DNA from: an uncultured Elioraea sp.
Lineage (GTDB): Bacteria; Pseudomonadota; Alphaproteobacteria; Acetobacterales; Acetobacteraceae
DNA: 64,000 nt
Assembly (NCBI GenBank): GCA_937928775.1
Contig: CALFVI010000007.1
Location: forward strand, 1-64,000
Direction: 5' to 3'
Position 1 is the first letter of the stretch. Each line of letters starts with the position of its first letter. Positions 1 to 10,346 of the stretch are shown piece by piece. The notes under the pieces were generated by a model. That model saw only the letters and a program-made list of their open reading frames with translations, searched no databases and was not told the origin of the DNA. Both the position numbers and the translations under genes were made by a program.

Positions 1-485
1 TGCAGACGCCGCCGGTGCAGCGCCCGCAGGAGGGCTCGACCGCCCTGCAGAACACGCTCGAGCGGCTTCGCCAGCAGCAGGCGCAGCGCCAGGCCCAACC
101 GCAGCGGCCGGCGGGCGGCGGGGCTCCCGCAGCTGGTGCGCCGGGGGGAACCGCGCCGACCCCGGGCCTCACCCGCGGCGAGATTGAAGGCCTGGCGAAT
201 CGGATCTCGGAGTGCTGGTCGGTCGATCCCGGCATGCTCGGGCTCGATCAGATCGTGGTCGAGGTCACGGCTCGGTTCCGCCCGTCCGGCCAGGGGGTGG
301 CGGTGATCGCGGTGCAACCCGCACCAGGCACCAATCTTGCCGACCCCCGCGTGCGTGCGCTGTTCGAGAGCGCGCAGAGGGCCTTGCGTAACCCGCGCTG
401 CGAACCGCTGCCCGTGCCGGCGGAAAAGATCGCCACCCTCGAGAGCGCACTCTTCCGCTTCAACCCACGCGGGTTGATCCGCTGA
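1..485 (+). CDS. tolA: TolA C-terminal region (partial, 5' end outside window)
   Basis: The reading frame is already open at base 3, so this is the 3' part of a longer gene. The visible part has a Gln/Ala/Pro-rich stretch (QQQAQRQAQPQRP) typical of the periplasm-spanning TolA arm, then a compact domain of about 100 residues containing a Cys pair (ISECW and RNPRCEPL), as in alphaproteobacterial TolA/TonB C-termini. In the Tol-Pal system TolA is the inner-membrane protein that transmits TolQR energy to TolB and Pal at the outer membrane. The assignment rests mainly on position, 83 bases before tolB in a tolB-pal-cpoB row. The GTG at base 15 is not the true start. Confidence 0.8.
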   Translation, partial: QTPPVQRPQEGSTALQNTLERLRQQQAQRQAQPQRPAGGGAPAAGAPGGTAPTPGLTRGEIEGLANRISECWSVDPGMLGLDQIVVEVTARFRPSGQGVAVIAVQPAPGTNLADPRVRALFESAQRALRNPRCEPLPVPAEKIATLESALFRFNPRGLIR

Positions 486-568
486 TCCGCTCGGCCTCAC
501 GTCAGTTCCATCGCGTGTGACATCGACCACGCACGCTCGGTGCGCTAGGAACCGCGCGACCGGAGGCG

Positions 569-1954
569 ATGGCCGTTGCCATGACGAAGCAACTTCTTTC
601 CCCGACTGCGTTCGAAGCGCTGGAGAGGGTGAGCCTTTCGCGGCGCGCTCTGCTTGCCGCCGTGCCGGTGGCGACAACCATGCTCACCCTCAATGCCCGC
701 GCTCAGGCCGAGAGGCCGGTGATCGACATCACCCGCGCGCGCACCGACCCCCTGCCCATCGCGATCCGCGATTTCGCCGGCGCACAACCTTGGGGTGAGC
801 AGATCGCGCAGGTGATCACCGCCAACCTCGCGCGTTCCGGCCTGTTTCGCCCGATCGATCGGCGTGCCTTTTTGCAGGACAATCCGGACGGCACGCCGCG
901 CTTCGCCGAGTGGCGCGTGATTGGTGCGCAGGCGCTGGTGACGGGACGCGTCGACCAGCAGGGTGATCGGCTCCGCGTTGAGTTTCGGTTGTGGGACGTG
1001 CTGCCCGGTACGCAGATCCAGGGCACGGCCTATACGACCCAGGCCCCCAACTGGCGGCGCATCGCGCACATCTGTTCGGATGCCATCTACGAACGGCTGC
1101 TGGGCGAGAAGGGCTACTTCGACACCCGCATCGTCTACGTCTCCGAATCGGGGCCGCGCGACCGTCGCATCCGCCGCCTCGCCATCATGGACCAGGACGG
1201 CGAGAACCACCGTTTTCTCACCGATGGCACTTGGGCGGCGCTGACGCCGCGCTTCCACCCCAACACGCGCGAGATCGCCTATATGTCGTATGCGCGGAAC
1301 GAACCGCGCGTGTTCCTGATGGACGTGGACACGCGGCGCGAGACGCTGCTCGGCAATTTCCCCGGCATGACTCTCTCGCCCCGCTTCAGCCCCGACGGCA
1401 ACAGCGTCATTCTCTCTGCCATCCGCGGCGGCGATGCCAACATCTATGTTGTCGATTTGCGTACCCGGCGGGAACGTCAGCTCACCTTTGGCCCCTCCCT
1501 CGACGTCTCGCCGTGCTTCTCGCCGGATGGGCAAAAGATCGTGTTCAATTCCGACCGCGGCGGCGACCAGCAGCTCTACGTGATGGATGCCGACGGCGGC
1601 AACCTGCGCCGGATCAGCTTCGGCCAGGGCCGCTACGCCACCCCTGTGTGGTCGCCGCGCGGCGACCTGATTGCCTTCACCCGGCTCACACGCGGCACCT
1701 TCGCCATCGGTGTGATGCGCCCGGACGGGTCGGGCGAGCGGATCCTCTCGGAAGGCTGGCAGATGGAGGGACCGGCGTTTGCGCCAAATGGTCGCGTGCT
1801 CGCCTTCTGGCGCGAAACGCGAGCGCAGGACGCGCGCGGTGCCGGCTACTCCTCGCGACTTGCCTCGATCGACATCACTGGGTTCAACGAGCGCGCCCTG
1901 CCCACGCCGGCCGACGCCTCTGACCCTGCCTGGTCGCCGCTGATCCCAGGATAG
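569..1954 (+). CDS. tolB: Tol-Pal system protein TolB
   Basis: A 461-residue periplasmic protein of the Tol-Pal cell-envelope complex, which supports outer-membrane constriction at division. An N-terminal export signal ([19 protein letters not shown], ending near ARAQA) carries a twin arginine. An N-terminal alpha/beta domain follows ([18 protein letters not shown]), then a beta-propeller built of repeated strands such as [30 protein letters not shown] and [15 protein letters not shown]. Length fits the family. Two in-frame ATGs (569 and 581) lie beside the GGAGG at 562-566: one is very close and one rather far, so the exact start is uncertain. It lies between tolA and pal, as expected. Confidence 0.96.
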   Translation: MAVAMTKQLLSPTAFEALERVSLSRRALLAAVPVATTMLTLNARAQAERPVIDITRARTDPLPIAIRDFAGAQPWGEQIAQVITANLARSGLFRPIDRRAFLQDNPDGTPRFAEWRVIGAQALVTGRVDQQGDRLRVEFRLWDVLPGTQIQGTAYTTQAPNWRRIAHICSDAIYERLLGEKGYFDTRIVYVSESGPRDRRIRRLAIMDQDGENHRFLTDGTWAALTPRFHPNTREIAYMSYARNEPRVFLMDVDTRRETLLGNFPGMTLSPRFSPDGNSVILSAIRGGDANIYVVDLRTRRERQLTFGPSLDVSPCFSPDGQKIVFNSDRGGDQQLYVMDADGGNLRRISFGQGRYATPVWSPRGDLIAFTRLTRGTFAIGVMRPDGSGERILSEGWQMEGPAFAPNGRVLAFWRETRAQDARGAGYSSRLASIDITGFNERALPTPADASDPAWSPLIPG

Positions 1955-2087
1955 ACGCCTTCTTGCCACACTGCCGCCCGAGGTTGATCGCACGGACGGC
2001 AGGTCGCATATGCGTTCGCGTCGGTTGTGGTTGCAGCGGAGGAAGCCCACACCAGCACGTGCTATCCCGAAAGGAGTTGCCCTGACC

Positions 2088-2558
2088 ATGACCCGCATGC
2101 GGCTCGCCCCCCTGTCCGGATTGGTCTTGCTCGCTGCCTGCGCCCAGGCTCCTGACCAGGGCGGCGCCGCAACGGGTATCGGCCAGGCCACCGGGCCTCG
2201 TCCGGGCACGCAGGAGGATTTGGTCGCCAATGTCGGCGACCGTGTCTTTTTCGACTTCGACCGTTCGAACATCCGCCCCGACCAGGCGCCGACACTGGAT
2301 CGCCAGGCCGCCTGGCTGCAGACGCACCGGCAGGTGCGGGTTGTCATCGAGGGACATGCCGACGAGCGCGGCACGCGCGAATACAACCTCGCCCTCGGCC
2401 AGCGTCGCGCCGATTCGGCGCGCAACTACCTGATCGCGCGCGGTGTCGAGGGGTCGCGCATTCGGACCATCTCCTACGGCAAGGATCGTCCTGCAGTGCT
2501 CGGGTCGAACGAGGAGGCGTGGGCACAGAACCGGCGCGCCGTGACCGTTGTGCAGTAA
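2088..2558 (+). CDS. pal: Peptidoglycan-associated lipoprotein Pal
   Basis: A 156-residue outer-membrane lipoprotein. The signal peptide ends in a lipobox LAAC, with the lipidated Cys at residue 18. The rest is an OmpA-like peptidoglycan-binding domain with VFFDFDRSNIRPD, IEGHADERGTREYN, LGQRRADSARNYL and the terminal NRRAVTV. The ATG at 2088 is chosen because AAGGAG (2071-2076) precedes it and because it gives a proper lipoprotein signal; upstream in-frame starts would bury the signal. Pal anchors the outer membrane to the wall and binds TolB. The 133-base gap after tolB holds no gene. Confidence 0.96.
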   Translation: MTRMRLAPLSGLVLLAACAQAPDQGGAATGIGQATGPRPGTQEDLVANVGDRVFFDFDRSNIRPDQAPTLDRQAAWLQTHRQVRVVIEGHADERGTREYNLALGQRRADSARNYLIARGVEGSRIRTISYGKDRPAVLGSNEEAWAQNRRAVTVVQ

Positions 2559-2661
2559 ACGGCTGCTCGCGACCGCGCTCTTGGCACGGGCGGCCCCGCG
2601 GCCGCCCGCTGCGTTTCCCGCGCTGCTGCCAGCACGCTGCGCAGGGAGAGGAAGGAGACCG

Positions 2662-3567
2662 ATGCGAACCCCGTGCGTGATCGCTGCCCTGTTCGCCCTC
2701 GCTGCCGCCACGGAGGCGGTGGCGCAGCTCGAGAGCCGAGAGGCGATCGCGTTGCAGAACCAGATCCTCGAGTTGCGGCGGGATCTGCAGGCGCTGCAGG
2801 GCAGGCTCGGCCCAGGCGCTGGCGCGGTCGCCCCGCCGGTCGCCCTTGCCCCGCCGGTAGGGGCGGGCGCCGCCCCTTTGTCTGGCAGCCAGCAAGAGCT
2901 GCTCACCCGCCTCCTTGAGCGCGTGCAGGCGCTGGAGACAGAGCTGCGTCTGCTGCGTGGCCGCAGCGACGAAACCCAGAACGCGCTGCGCGAGCTGCAA
3001 GCGACGATGGAGAAGACCCGCGAGGACCTCGAGTTTCGGCTTAGCGCGTTGGAGGGCGGGCGCGGCGGAGCACCGCAACGGCTGGCCGCTGGCGGCGCCC
3101 AGCCGGCCGCGCAGGCTCAGGGGCAGCAGCAGGGCGCCCTGCCCACGCCTCCGGCTGCCCCCGCTCAGCCCGCCCGCCCGCGCAGCCAGGAGCAGATCCT
3201 GCGCGCTGCCCAGGACGCCTTGCGTCGGCAGGACTGGGCGACGGCGGACCGTGAGGCCCAGGCATTCATCGCCACCTATCCGCGTGATGCTCGCGTCGGC
3301 GAGGCCTACCTGGTCCGCGCCGAGGCGCTGTATGGTCGGCGCGAATTTGCCCAGGCTGCCCTTGCCTACGACGATGCACGCTCGCGCGTGACCGACCGCT
3401 CCCGCCGGCAGGATGTGCTGCTCGGTCTAGGTCGTTCGCTCGCCGCCCTCAACGAACGCGCGAGCGCCTGTGAGGTGTTTCGCCAGCTCGCGTCCGACTT
3501 CGCCACCGACATGCGGGCCGATATTCGGGACGCGCTGAACAGTGAGAGGTCTCGGCTGCGCTGCTGA
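2662..3567 (+). CDS. cpoB: Tol-Pal associated division coordinator CpoB (YbgF)
   Basis: A 301-residue periplasmic protein. The order is: signal peptide (RTPCVIAALFALAAATEAVAQ), a first coiled coil (ALQNQILELRRDLQALQGRL), a second coiled coil (LLTRLLERVQALETELRLL), a Pro/Gln/Ala-rich linker, and C-terminal TPR-like repeats (QILRAAQDALRRQDWATAD; GEAYLVRAEALYGRREFAQA). This is the YbgF/CpoB design, a trimeric coiled coil with TPRs that couples peptidoglycan synthesis to Tol constriction. The start at 2662 follows AAGGAG at 2652-2657; an open frame extends upstream to 2548 but would add a non-signal leader overlapping pal. Confidence 0.93.
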   Translation: MRTPCVIAALFALAAATEAVAQLESREAIALQNQILELRRDLQALQGRLGPGAGAVAPPVALAPPVGAGAAPLSGSQQELLTRLLERVQALETELRLLRGRSDETQNALRELQATMEKTREDLEFRLSALEGGRGGAPQRLAAGGAQPAAQAQGQQQGALPTPPAAPAQPARPRSQEQILRAAQDALRRQDWATADREAQAFIATYPRDARVGEAYLVRAEALYGRREFAQAALAYDDARSRVTDRSRRQDVLLGLGRSLAALNERASACEVFRQLASDFATDMRADIRDALNSERSRLRC

Positions 3568-3629
3568 CGAGGCTCGAGACCCGCTTCGCTGCCACTCTCG
3601 CGCGGCTCGGGCCGTTCGAGCCCGCTCCT

Positions 3630-4856
3630 TTGCTCGCGGTCGCGGTCTCAGGCGGGGCGGATAGTCTCGCCCTTGCCCTGCTTGCCGATGGCTGGGCGCG
3701 GGCCAGGGGAGGGCGAGTGATTGGTCTTGTCGTCGATCACGGTGTCCGTTTTGCGGCCGGCCTCGAGGCGTCCCTGGTCGCCGCTTGGCTGGCAGCGCGC
3801 GGCATCGCGGCCCGCACCTTGCGGCTCGACACGCCCGGCGGCAGCGCGCAGGCCCTGCGCCGCGCCCGTCTGCAAGCCCTGGCCCAGGCGGCTGTTGAGG
3901 CGGGGACGCTGCATCTCCTCCTCGCCCATCATGCGCTCGACCAGGCGGAGACCGTGCTGCTGCGTCTGGCGCGGGGGTCGGGCGAGCGGGGGCTTGCGGG
4001 CATGGCGGAAACCCGGCCTGTCGGCCCCGTGCGCCTGCTGAGGCCGCTGCTCGGTGAGGGGCCGTCCGCCTTGCGGGCGCTGCTGCGCGCGACCGGCCAG
4101 CCCTGGATCGAGGATCCGTCGAACACGGGACGGACGACGCGGGCGAGGCTGCGGGCTGCCTTGCGCGATCGCGATGGCGAAGGGGTGGCGGTCAGAGCCG
4201 CGTTGGGGGTCGCCATCATCGCCTCGCGTCGTCGCAAGGAGGCGGAGGAGAGGCTCGCCCGGTCACTGGCCGAGGCGGTCCGGCTTTCCCCCCTCGGCTA
4301 CGCCTTGCTCCATGCGGCGAGGTTCGTGGCGTGGACCGAGTCCCTCCGGCGGGAAGCCCTTGCTGCCCTGTTGCGGTGCATCGGCGGCCATCACCATCCC
4401 GTGCGCGGGGATCGTCTCACCGCTCTCCTGTCCCGTTTGGAAAGGGGCAAAGGAGGCACCGCCGCCGGCTGCCTCGTCGCGCCGCGGGGCGGCGTGTGGC
4501 TGATCGCGCGCGAGCCTGCGGCGGCGGCGGCGGCGGTCACTGTGATCGATGGGCAGCCTGTGTGGTGGGACAGGCGGTGGCGCGTTCGGGCCTCGCCGGG
4601 AGATAGCGTCGGCGCGGTCGGTGCTGCCGAGGCGGCGGCGTTGCGCCGGGCGAGAGAAGAGGCGCGCGGCATCCCATCCGTCGTCCTGGCCACCCTGCCG
4701 GCGATTAGGCGCGGTGACGTGTTGGTTGCGGTGCCGCCAATCTTGTATGCTCGAACCAGTGGAGGGTTGGTGCCAGAAGCCCGGTTTCGGCCCCCCGAAC
4801 CGCTGATTGCCTGCTGGGAGGGTGGGGCGGGGGAGGGGCCATTGGAAGCTTGGTAA
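3630..4856 (+). CDS. tilS: tRNA(Ile)-lysidine synthetase TilS
   Basis: An N-type ATP pyrophosphatase that converts C34 of the CAU-anticodon tRNA(Ile) to lysidine so that it reads AUA. The PP-loop SGGADS sits at residues 7-12, followed by LVVDHGVR, LLLAHHALDQAETVLLRL and WIEDPSNT, all typical of TilS; the C-terminal part is divergent. The start is unusual: the TTG at 3630 leaves only six residues before the PP-loop. The frame is open upstream to 3546, and the conserved-looking stretch RFAATLARLGPFEPAPLL lies before the TTG but contains no ATG, GTG or TTG. A CTG at 3564 overlapping the cpoB stop is an alternative. The function call is secure; the start is not. Confidence 0.92.
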   Translation: MLAVAVSGGADSLALALLADGWARARGGRVIGLVVDHGVRFAAGLEASLVAAWLAARGIAARTLRLDTPGGSAQALRRARLQALAQAAVEAGTLHLLLAHHALDQAETVLLRLARGSGERGLAGMAETRPVGPVRLLRPLLGEGPSALRALLRATGQPWIEDPSNTGRTTRARLRAALRDRDGEGVAVRAALGVAIIASRRRKEAEERLARSLAEAVRLSPLGYALLHAARFVAWTESLRREALAALLRCIGGHHHPVRGDRLTALLSRLERGKGGTAAGCLVAPRGGVWLIAREPAAAAAAVTVIDGQPVWWDRRWRVRASPGDSVGAVGAAEAAALRRAREEARGIPSVVLATLPAIRRGDVLVAVPPILYARTSGGLVPEARFRPPEPLIACWEGGAGEGPLEAW

Positions 4857-4916
4857 CGAAACCCATGTTACGTTTGGTGGCGGGTCGCGCCGAGACAGAC
4901 CGAGGATGATCGTGGC

Positions 4917-6860
4917 GTGAGCAACTTCGGACGGAACCTGGCCCTCTGGGTCATCATCGCGCTCCTTTTGGTGGCGCTGTTCAACCTGTTTCAGCCTTCC
5001 TCGCCCCGCCATTACGCGAGCCAGCTCGCCTACTCCGACTTCCTCAACGAGGTCGGCAACGGCCAGGTGCGCGACGTCACTATCCAGGGACGCGTCGTCA
5101 CCGGCCAGCTGCTGGATGGGCGGATGTTCACGACCTATCTGCCGCCGGACGCCGGCACGGTGACCATCCAGAAGCTGACTGATCGCGGCGTACGCGTGCT
5201 GGCCCGGCCGGAGGAAAGCGAGGTCAACCCGATCTTCCACTACCTCCTTTCCTGGTTCCCGATGCTTCTGCTCATCGGTGTCTGGATCTTCTTTATGCGC
5301 CAGATGCAGTCGGGCGGAGGTCGGGCGATGGGCTTCGGCAAGTCGCGCGCGAAGCTTTTGACGGAGAAGCAAGGCCGCGTGACCTTTGACGACGTGGCTG
5401 GCATCGACGAGGCGAAGGCCGAGCTGCAGGAGATCGTTGACTTCCTGCGCGATCCGCAGAAGTTCCAGCGCCTCGGCGGGCGCATTCCGAAGGGCGTGTT
5501 GCTGGTTGGGCCGCCTGGCACCGGCAAGACCCTGCTTGCCCGCTCGATCGCCGGCGAGGCAAACGTTCCCTTCTTCACCATCTCAGGCTCTGACTTTGTC
5601 GAGATGTTTGTCGGCGTCGGGGCCTCGCGCGTGCGCGACATGTTCGAACAGGGCAAAAAGAACGCCCCTTGCATCATCTTTATCGACGAGATTGACGCAG
5701 TCGGGCGCCATCGCGGCGCGGGCCTGGGCGGAGGCAATGACGAGCGCGAGCAGACCCTGAACCAACTCTTAGTTGAGATGGATGGGTTCGAGTCCAACGA
5801 GGGAGTGATCCTGATCGCTGCCACCAATCGCCCGGACGTGTTGGATCCCGCTTTGCTCCGGCCCGGCCGATTTGACCGGCAAGTGGTGGTGCCGAACCCT
5901 GACGTGAACGGACGCGAAAAGATTTTGCGCGTGCACATGCGGAAGGTGCCGCTCGCCGCCGATGTCGACCCGAAGGTTCTGGCGCGCGGCACCCCCGGCT
6001 TCTCGGGGGCCGATCTCGCCAATCTCGTCAATGAGGCCGCGCTCCTTGCCGCCCGCAACGGCAAGCGCGTGGTCGGCATGGCCGAGTTTGAGGCGGCGAA
6101 GGACAAGGTGCTGATGGGGGTGGAGCGCAAGTCCCTCGTGATGAGCGAGGAGGAGAAGCGCATGACCGCCTATCACGAGGCGGGGCACGCCCTGGTCGCG
6201 ATCTCGATGCCTGAGTGCGACCCGGTGCACAAAGCGACCATCATCCCGCGCGGGCGTGCTTTGGGCCTCGTGATGTCTTTGCCAGAGGGTGATCGCTACT
6301 CGAAGCAGAAGTCCAAGCTCCGGCAGGAGCTGGCCATGGCGATGGGCGGGCGTGCAGCGGAGGAGATCGTGTTTGGGCCCGACCGTGTGTCCAACGGCGC
6401 CGCCGGCGACATTAAGATGGCGACTGACCTGGCGCGGCGCATGGTCACCGAGTGGGGAATGAGCGATAAACTCGGGATGGTAGCCTATGCCGAGAACTCC
6501 CAGGAGGTGTTTCTCGGCCACGCCATTACCCAGACCAAGAACATCTCGGAGGCGACCGCGCAGGAGATCGACCGCGAGATCCGTCGCATTATCGATGAGG
6601 CGTATACGACCGCGAAGCGCATCCTGACCGAACGTCGCGCCGACCTTGATCGGCTCGCTCAGGGTCTTCTCGAGTACGAGACACTGTCGGGGGAAGAGAT
6701 CAAAGCGTTGCTGGCCGGCGAGCCGATCGTCCGCAAGCAAGAGCAGGACCAGCCGCAGGCTGACCAGCGCCGTTCCTCGGTGCCGACGTCGGGGCGACTC
6801 GCCAAGGCTGGGTCCGCCCCTGCCGGCGGCTTTGGCCCGCAGCCGCAACCGAACATCTGA
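4917..6860 (+). CDS. ftsH: ATP-dependent zinc metalloprotease FtsH
   Basis: A 647-residue membrane-bound AAA+ protease that degrades misfolded membrane proteins and short-lived regulators. It starts at GTG 4917. There are two transmembrane helices (about residues 7-24 and 104-124) around a periplasmic domain, then the AAA module with Walker A GPPGTGKT (about 199-206), Walker [12 protein letters not shown], and the second region of homology [20 protein letters not shown]. The peptidase domain carries the zinc motif HEAGH (residues 420-424). The Pro/Gln-rich tail is family-typical. tilS directly before and glmM after is a common alphaproteobacterial order. Confidence 0.98.
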   Translation: MSNFGRNLALWVIIALLLVALFNLFQPSSPRHYASQLAYSDFLNEVGNGQVRDVTIQGRVVTGQLLDGRMFTTYLPPDAGTVTIQKLTDRGVRVLARPEESEVNPIFHYLLSWFPMLLLIGVWIFFMRQMQSGGGRAMGFGKSRAKLLTEKQGRVTFDDVAGIDEAKAELQEIVDFLRDPQKFQRLGGRIPKGVLLVGPPGTGKTLLARSIAGEANVPFFTISGSDFVEMFVGVGASRVRDMFEQGKKNAPCIIFIDEIDAVGRHRGAGLGGGNDEREQTLNQLLVEMDGFESNEGVILIAATNRPDVLDPALLRPGRFDRQVVVPNPDVNGREKILRVHMRKVPLAADVDPKVLARGTPGFSGADLANLVNEAALLAARNGKRVVGMAEFEAAKDKVLMGVERKSLVMSEEEKRMTAYHEAGHALVAISMPECDPVHKATIIPRGRALGLVMSLPEGDRYSKQKSKLRQELAMAMGGRAAEEIVFGPDRVSNGAAGDIKMATDLARRMVTEWGMSDKLGMVAYAENSQEVFLGHAITQTKNISEATAQEIDREIRRIIDEAYTTAKRILTERRADLDRLAQGLLEYETLSGEEIKALLAGEPIVRKQEQDQPQADQRRSSVPTSGRLAKAGSAPAGGFGPQPQPNI

Positions 6861-7081
6861 ACGCCCCTCGGCCGATCGCTTTCTGTGCGCGTGGCCGACA
6901 GGCCCGGGCGGGATTGGGTAGGGTCCTGCGGCTGAAGGGGCAAAGACGCCTCTTGGCGCGGTGCGGTAGGCCAGCGATAAAGCGGCCGCCAAGTGTGGGG
7001 TGCCGAACCTCGCGCGACGTGCCGCGAAGGCCTTCCCGCTGACCGGCGCGTCTCCTTTTGGGTCCGCAGGAGCCTTTGCCA

Positions 7082-8458
7082 ATGCCGTCCGACACGCGTC
7101 GTCTGTTCGGAACTGACGGGGTGCGCGGAAGGGCGAACGCTCCGCCAATGCGGCCGGAAACCGCTCTGCGCCTCGGCCAGGCCGCCGGCGCCCTGTTCCG
7201 CCGCAGCGGGGCCGGGCACCGGTCGCGCGTTGTCATCGGCAAGGACACGCGCCTCTCCGGCTACATGATCGAAAATGCGCTCGCCGCCGGGTTTATTTCG
7301 GTGGGCATGGATGTGAACCTGGTCGGCCCCTTGCCCACACCCGCTATCGCCTGGCTCACCCGCTCCATGCGGGCCGATCTTGGGGTGATGATCTCGGCCT
7401 CGCACAATCCGTTCGAAGACAACGGCATCAAGCTGTTCGGTCCTGATGGCTGGAAGCTCTCGGACGCGATGGAAGCCGAAATCGAGCAGCTGATGATGGA
7501 TGCTGCGATCGAGTCCCACCTTGCCGCGCCGGCCGAGTTGGGTCGCGCCGTCAGGCTCGAGGATGCGCGCGGGCGCTACATCGAGGCGGCGAAATCGTCG
7601 TTTCCCCGAAACCTTCGCCTCGATGGGCTGCGCATCGTCATCGACTGCGCACATGGTGCCGCTTATCGCGTCGCCCCTCTGGTGCTCGCCGAACTCGGTG
7701 CGGAGGTGATCACGCTCGGCGTCGCGCCCGATGGGGTGAACATCAATCGCGACTGCGGCTCCACCGTCCCTGAGCACATGAGGAGCGAGGTGGTGGCCAA
7801 CGGCGCCGATCTCGGGCTTGCGCTGGATGGGGATGCGGACCGCTTGATCCTTGCTGATGAGACGGGACGGATTGTTGATGGCGATCAGGTGCTCGCCCTG
7901 ATCGCCGATGCCTGGTTGCGCTGCGGGCGGCTGGCCGGTGGCGGCGTGGCGGCCACCGTGATGAGCAATATGGGGCTCGAGCGCTTCCTCGCCGAGCGGG
8001 GGCTTGTGCTCGAACGAACGGCTGTCGGCGACCGTTACGTCGCCGAGCGCATGCGCGCGAAGGGGATGAATGTGGGTGGCGAGCAGTCGGGCCACATGAT
8101 TCTGACCGACTACGCGACGACCGGTGACGGGCTGATCGCCGCGCTGCAGGTGCTGGCCGTCATTGTCGAGACCGGGCGCCCAGCCTCCGAAGTGTGCCGC
8201 CAGTTCGAACCCTTGCCGCAACGGTTGCGGAACATCCGCCACGATGGGCGCCTCGATCTCGGCCACCCACACATCGCGCGCGCGATCGCCGAGGCCGAAG
8301 CTCGGCTGGCCGGACGGGGGCGTCTGCTGATCCGCCGTTCAGGCACAGAGCCTGTCGTCCGTGTGATGGCCGAGGCGACCGAGGAGAGTCTCGTTTCGGA
8401 GGTGGTAGATTTCGTTGCGGAGGCGATCCACTCGGCCATCGCCGAGGTGGTGAGCTGA
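7082..8458 (+). CDS. glmM: Phosphoglucosamine mutase GlmM
   Basis: Converts glucosamine-6-phosphate to glucosamine-1-phosphate for UDP-GlcNAc, peptidoglycan and LPS precursors. The protein is 458 residues. The N-terminus [11 protein letters not shown] is diagnostic, the phosphoserine loop is [11 protein letters not shown] with the catalytic Ser at residue 107, the metal loop is LDGDADRL, and the sugar-binding loop is GGEQSGH. The C-terminal phosphate-binding motif is [12 protein letters not shown]. The ATG at 7082 is preferred because AGGAG (7068-7072) stands nine bases upstream and the family begins just before the RRLFGTDG motif. Its stop overlaps the thiD start (ATGA). Confidence 0.97.
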   Translation: MPSDTRRLFGTDGVRGRANAPPMRPETALRLGQAAGALFRRSGAGHRSRVVIGKDTRLSGYMIENALAAGFISVGMDVNLVGPLPTPAIAWLTRSMRADLGVMISASHNPFEDNGIKLFGPDGWKLSDAMEAEIEQLMMDAAIESHLAAPAELGRAVRLEDARGRYIEAAKSSFPRNLRLDGLRIVIDCAHGAAYRVAPLVLAELGAEVITLGVAPDGVNINRDCGSTVPEHMRSEVVANGADLGLALDGDADRLILADETGRIVDGDQVLALIADAWLRCGRLAGGGVAATVMSNMGLERFLAERGLVLERTAVGDRYVAERMRAKGMNVGGEQSGHMILTDYATTGDGLIAALQVLAVIVETGRPASEVCRQFEPLPQRLRNIRHDGRLDLGHPHIARAIAEAEARLAGRGRLLIRRSGTEPVVRVMAEATEESLVSEVVDFVAEAIHSAIAEVVS

Positions 8459-9279
8459 TGAAGGGCAGGGTGCTAATCATCGCCGGATCCGACTCCGGGG
8501 GTGGGGCGGGGATCCAGGCCGACATCAAGGCTGTTACCTGCCTCGATGCTTTCGCCATGACGGCCGTCACCGCCCTCACCGCGCAGAACACGCAAGGTGT
8601 TGCCAACGTGCTGCCCGTGCCGCCGGCCTTCATTCGCGAACAGATCGACGTCGTCGTCTCCGACCTCGGCGTGGATGCTGTGAAGACCGGCATGCTGCAC
8701 GACGTGCCGGTGATCGAGGCTGTGGCGGAAGCGATTGCGGCGCTCGACCCGGCCATGCCAGTGGTAGTCGATCCGGTGATGGTGGCGAAAGGCGGGCAAA
8801 GGCTGTTGGCGCAGAACGCGGTTTCCGCCCTAATCCGCCTGATGATCCCGCGCGCGACGGTGATCACCCCCAATGTTCCGGAGGCGGAAGTGTTGGCCGG
8901 CTCAGCCATCCTCTCCGTTGACGACATGAAGAGGGTGGCGGAGCGTCTCCTCTCCTTGGGCTGTAACGCCGTGCTCATGAAGGGTGGGCACCTGCCAGGG
9001 GAGAGAGTGACCGACCTCCTCGTGACAGCAGACGGCATGGAAACCTTCTCCGGCCCGCGCATCGACACGCGCCACACCCACGGCACCGGATGCACCCTGG
9101 CCTCGGCAATTGCAGCGGGGCTCGCGCAGGGGAAGGGCTTGCACGAGTCCGTCATTCGTGCCCGTCACTACGTCGCACTCGCGCTCGCCTCGGCCCCCGG
9201 CTACGGTCATGGGCACGGGCCACTTAATCACGCGGTCACCGTCGATCCCGCCCGGCTCGCCGCGTTGTCTTGCGCCTAG
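8458..9279 (+). CDS. thiD: Hydroxymethylpyrimidine (phosphate) kinase ThiD
   Basis: A 273-residue ribokinase-fold enzyme that phosphorylates HMP and HMP-phosphate in thiamine synthesis. The start [20 protein letters not shown] and AFAMTAVTALTAQNTQGV are typical of ThiD. Later blocks are VVVDPVMVAKGGQRLL, TPNVPEAEVLAG, LMKGGHLPG and the anion-hole/catalytic segment DTRHTHGTGCTLASAIAA. It is translationally coupled to glmM by an ATGA overlap. No TPP riboswitch is possible before it because glmM runs up to the start, so thiamine control, if any, acts elsewhere. Confidence 0.96.
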   Translation: MKGRVLIIAGSDSGGGAGIQADIKAVTCLDAFAMTAVTALTAQNTQGVANVLPVPPAFIREQIDVVVSDLGVDAVKTGMLHDVPVIEAVAEAIAALDPAMPVVVDPVMVAKGGQRLLAQNAVSALIRLMIPRATVITPNVPEAEVLAGSAILSVDDMKRVAERLLSLGCNAVLMKGGHLPGERVTDLLVTADGMETFSGPRIDTRHTHGTGCTLASAIAAGLAQGKGLHESVIRARHYVALALASAPGYGHGHGPLNHAVTVDPARLAALSCA

Positions 9280-9287
9280 AGCAGCTT

Positions 9288-10230
9288 CTACATGAGTGCA
9301 AACCGCCCTGTCCTTATCCTGCGTGCATCGTCACGCACGCGGCTGAATTGATCCGTCTTCGATCTGCCCTCGGTCGCGCGCCGCCCCACCGCGGCAAACG
9401 CGGCCAAAACGACCGTGAACACAGCGAGCGCGCCTGCCGCTGGCACGGGGACGAGCTACGTGCGCCCGATGAACAGCCTGTCGCCCCACAGGGCCAAGTT
9501 TGTCGCCTGGATCAGGCCGCTCGTGCCCGTGTCGTTGTACGGCGGCATGATCACGGGCCTGGTGCGCTTCGGCAGGATCACGATCTGCATCGTCACCACG
9601 GATTCGCTCGCGAGCAGGAGCACGTCCTCGAAGGTCCGCAACTGCCGTGCCCTCTCCACCGAAGAGAGGCCCTAGCCCTCGATGAAGAAGTCGCGTCGAA
9701 GCGCCGGGCAAAAGGTCGATTGCGGCAAGCAGGCTGCCGCGGGCGATGGTTGGCACGCCGAAGCTTGCGAAGGTGATCCACCTCGCGGAGATGCGCGGGA
9801 ACGCCTAGGTCGCCTCATCGCTGACCGTAACGGCGAACGTGCTCGTCGCGAAATCGCCGGCTAACCGTTTTGCACTAGCTTGCATGTCGACCGTCTGGCA
9901 CATCGTCACGGGCGTCGGTAGCACGCCCTCTGGCCAAGCATCTTCCACGGTTGCGACCCAGTTCTCCTTGCCGGTGCAGCCGAAGCCGAAGGCGGGCGCG
10001 CAATCATTCCTATCGAAGCCGCCAAAGCTCTTGTAGGCCGATACGCCCCAAGGCGCGAAACCGACGGCCCTCTCGTAATCCGAGATACCTTGCGGTGCCG
10101 GAACCGGGAATCCGCTGCTGCCACCTTGCACGGCGACCGTAGTCTCGAAGCTGTTGTTCCGCAGGATGTTGGCCTGCGCTGCCGCCGGTGCGAGGAGCAA
10201 GGCGGCGCTGAAGGCGAGCGTACGGGACAT
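9288..10230 (-). pseudogene. Degraded secreted protein with a VPLPA/PEP-CTERM-like sorting tail
   Basis: Reading the minus strand from the ATG at 10230 gives a clean signal peptide (MSRTLAFSAALLLAPAAAQA) and then NILRNNSFET, a start seen in PEP-CTERM-type exported proteins. The frame stops at a TAG (9805-9807), continues sensibly (FASFGVPTIARGSLLAAIDL), shifts frame near 9650-9680, and stops again at a TAG (9456-9458). Directly after that stop the same frame reads VPVPAAGALAVFTVVLAAFA followed by AVGRR: a VPxP motif, hydrophobic helix and arginines, as in exosortase/archaeosortase substrates. At least two nonsense changes plus one frameshift make it a pseudogene. Family assignment is inference from the two ends. 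Confidence 0.62.
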
Positions 10231-10346
10231 GCAACGCTTGGTCGTCTCGCCTGTCAGTCTCGACCGTCCGGCGCACGGCACCTTGCGCGATCACGGTGCC
10301 ATCGTGTCGATCTGCCGATACAACGTTGGCTAGCCGGAACAGGAGC

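Noticed and set aside
545-2425. Long minus-strand open frame opposite tolB and pal
   Set aside because: Arg/Gly-rich composition with no domain pattern; it is the antisense shadow of two certain genes in high-GC DNA.
8400-8470. TPP riboswitch before thiD
   Set aside because: thiD overlaps glmM by ATGA, leaving no leader, and no thi-box-like sequence is seen.
9331-9756. Minus-strand 141-codon frame as an independent gene
   Set aside because: Its first part continues the broken CTERM-type protein and the rest is out of frame with the conserved tail, so it is a piece of that pseudogene.
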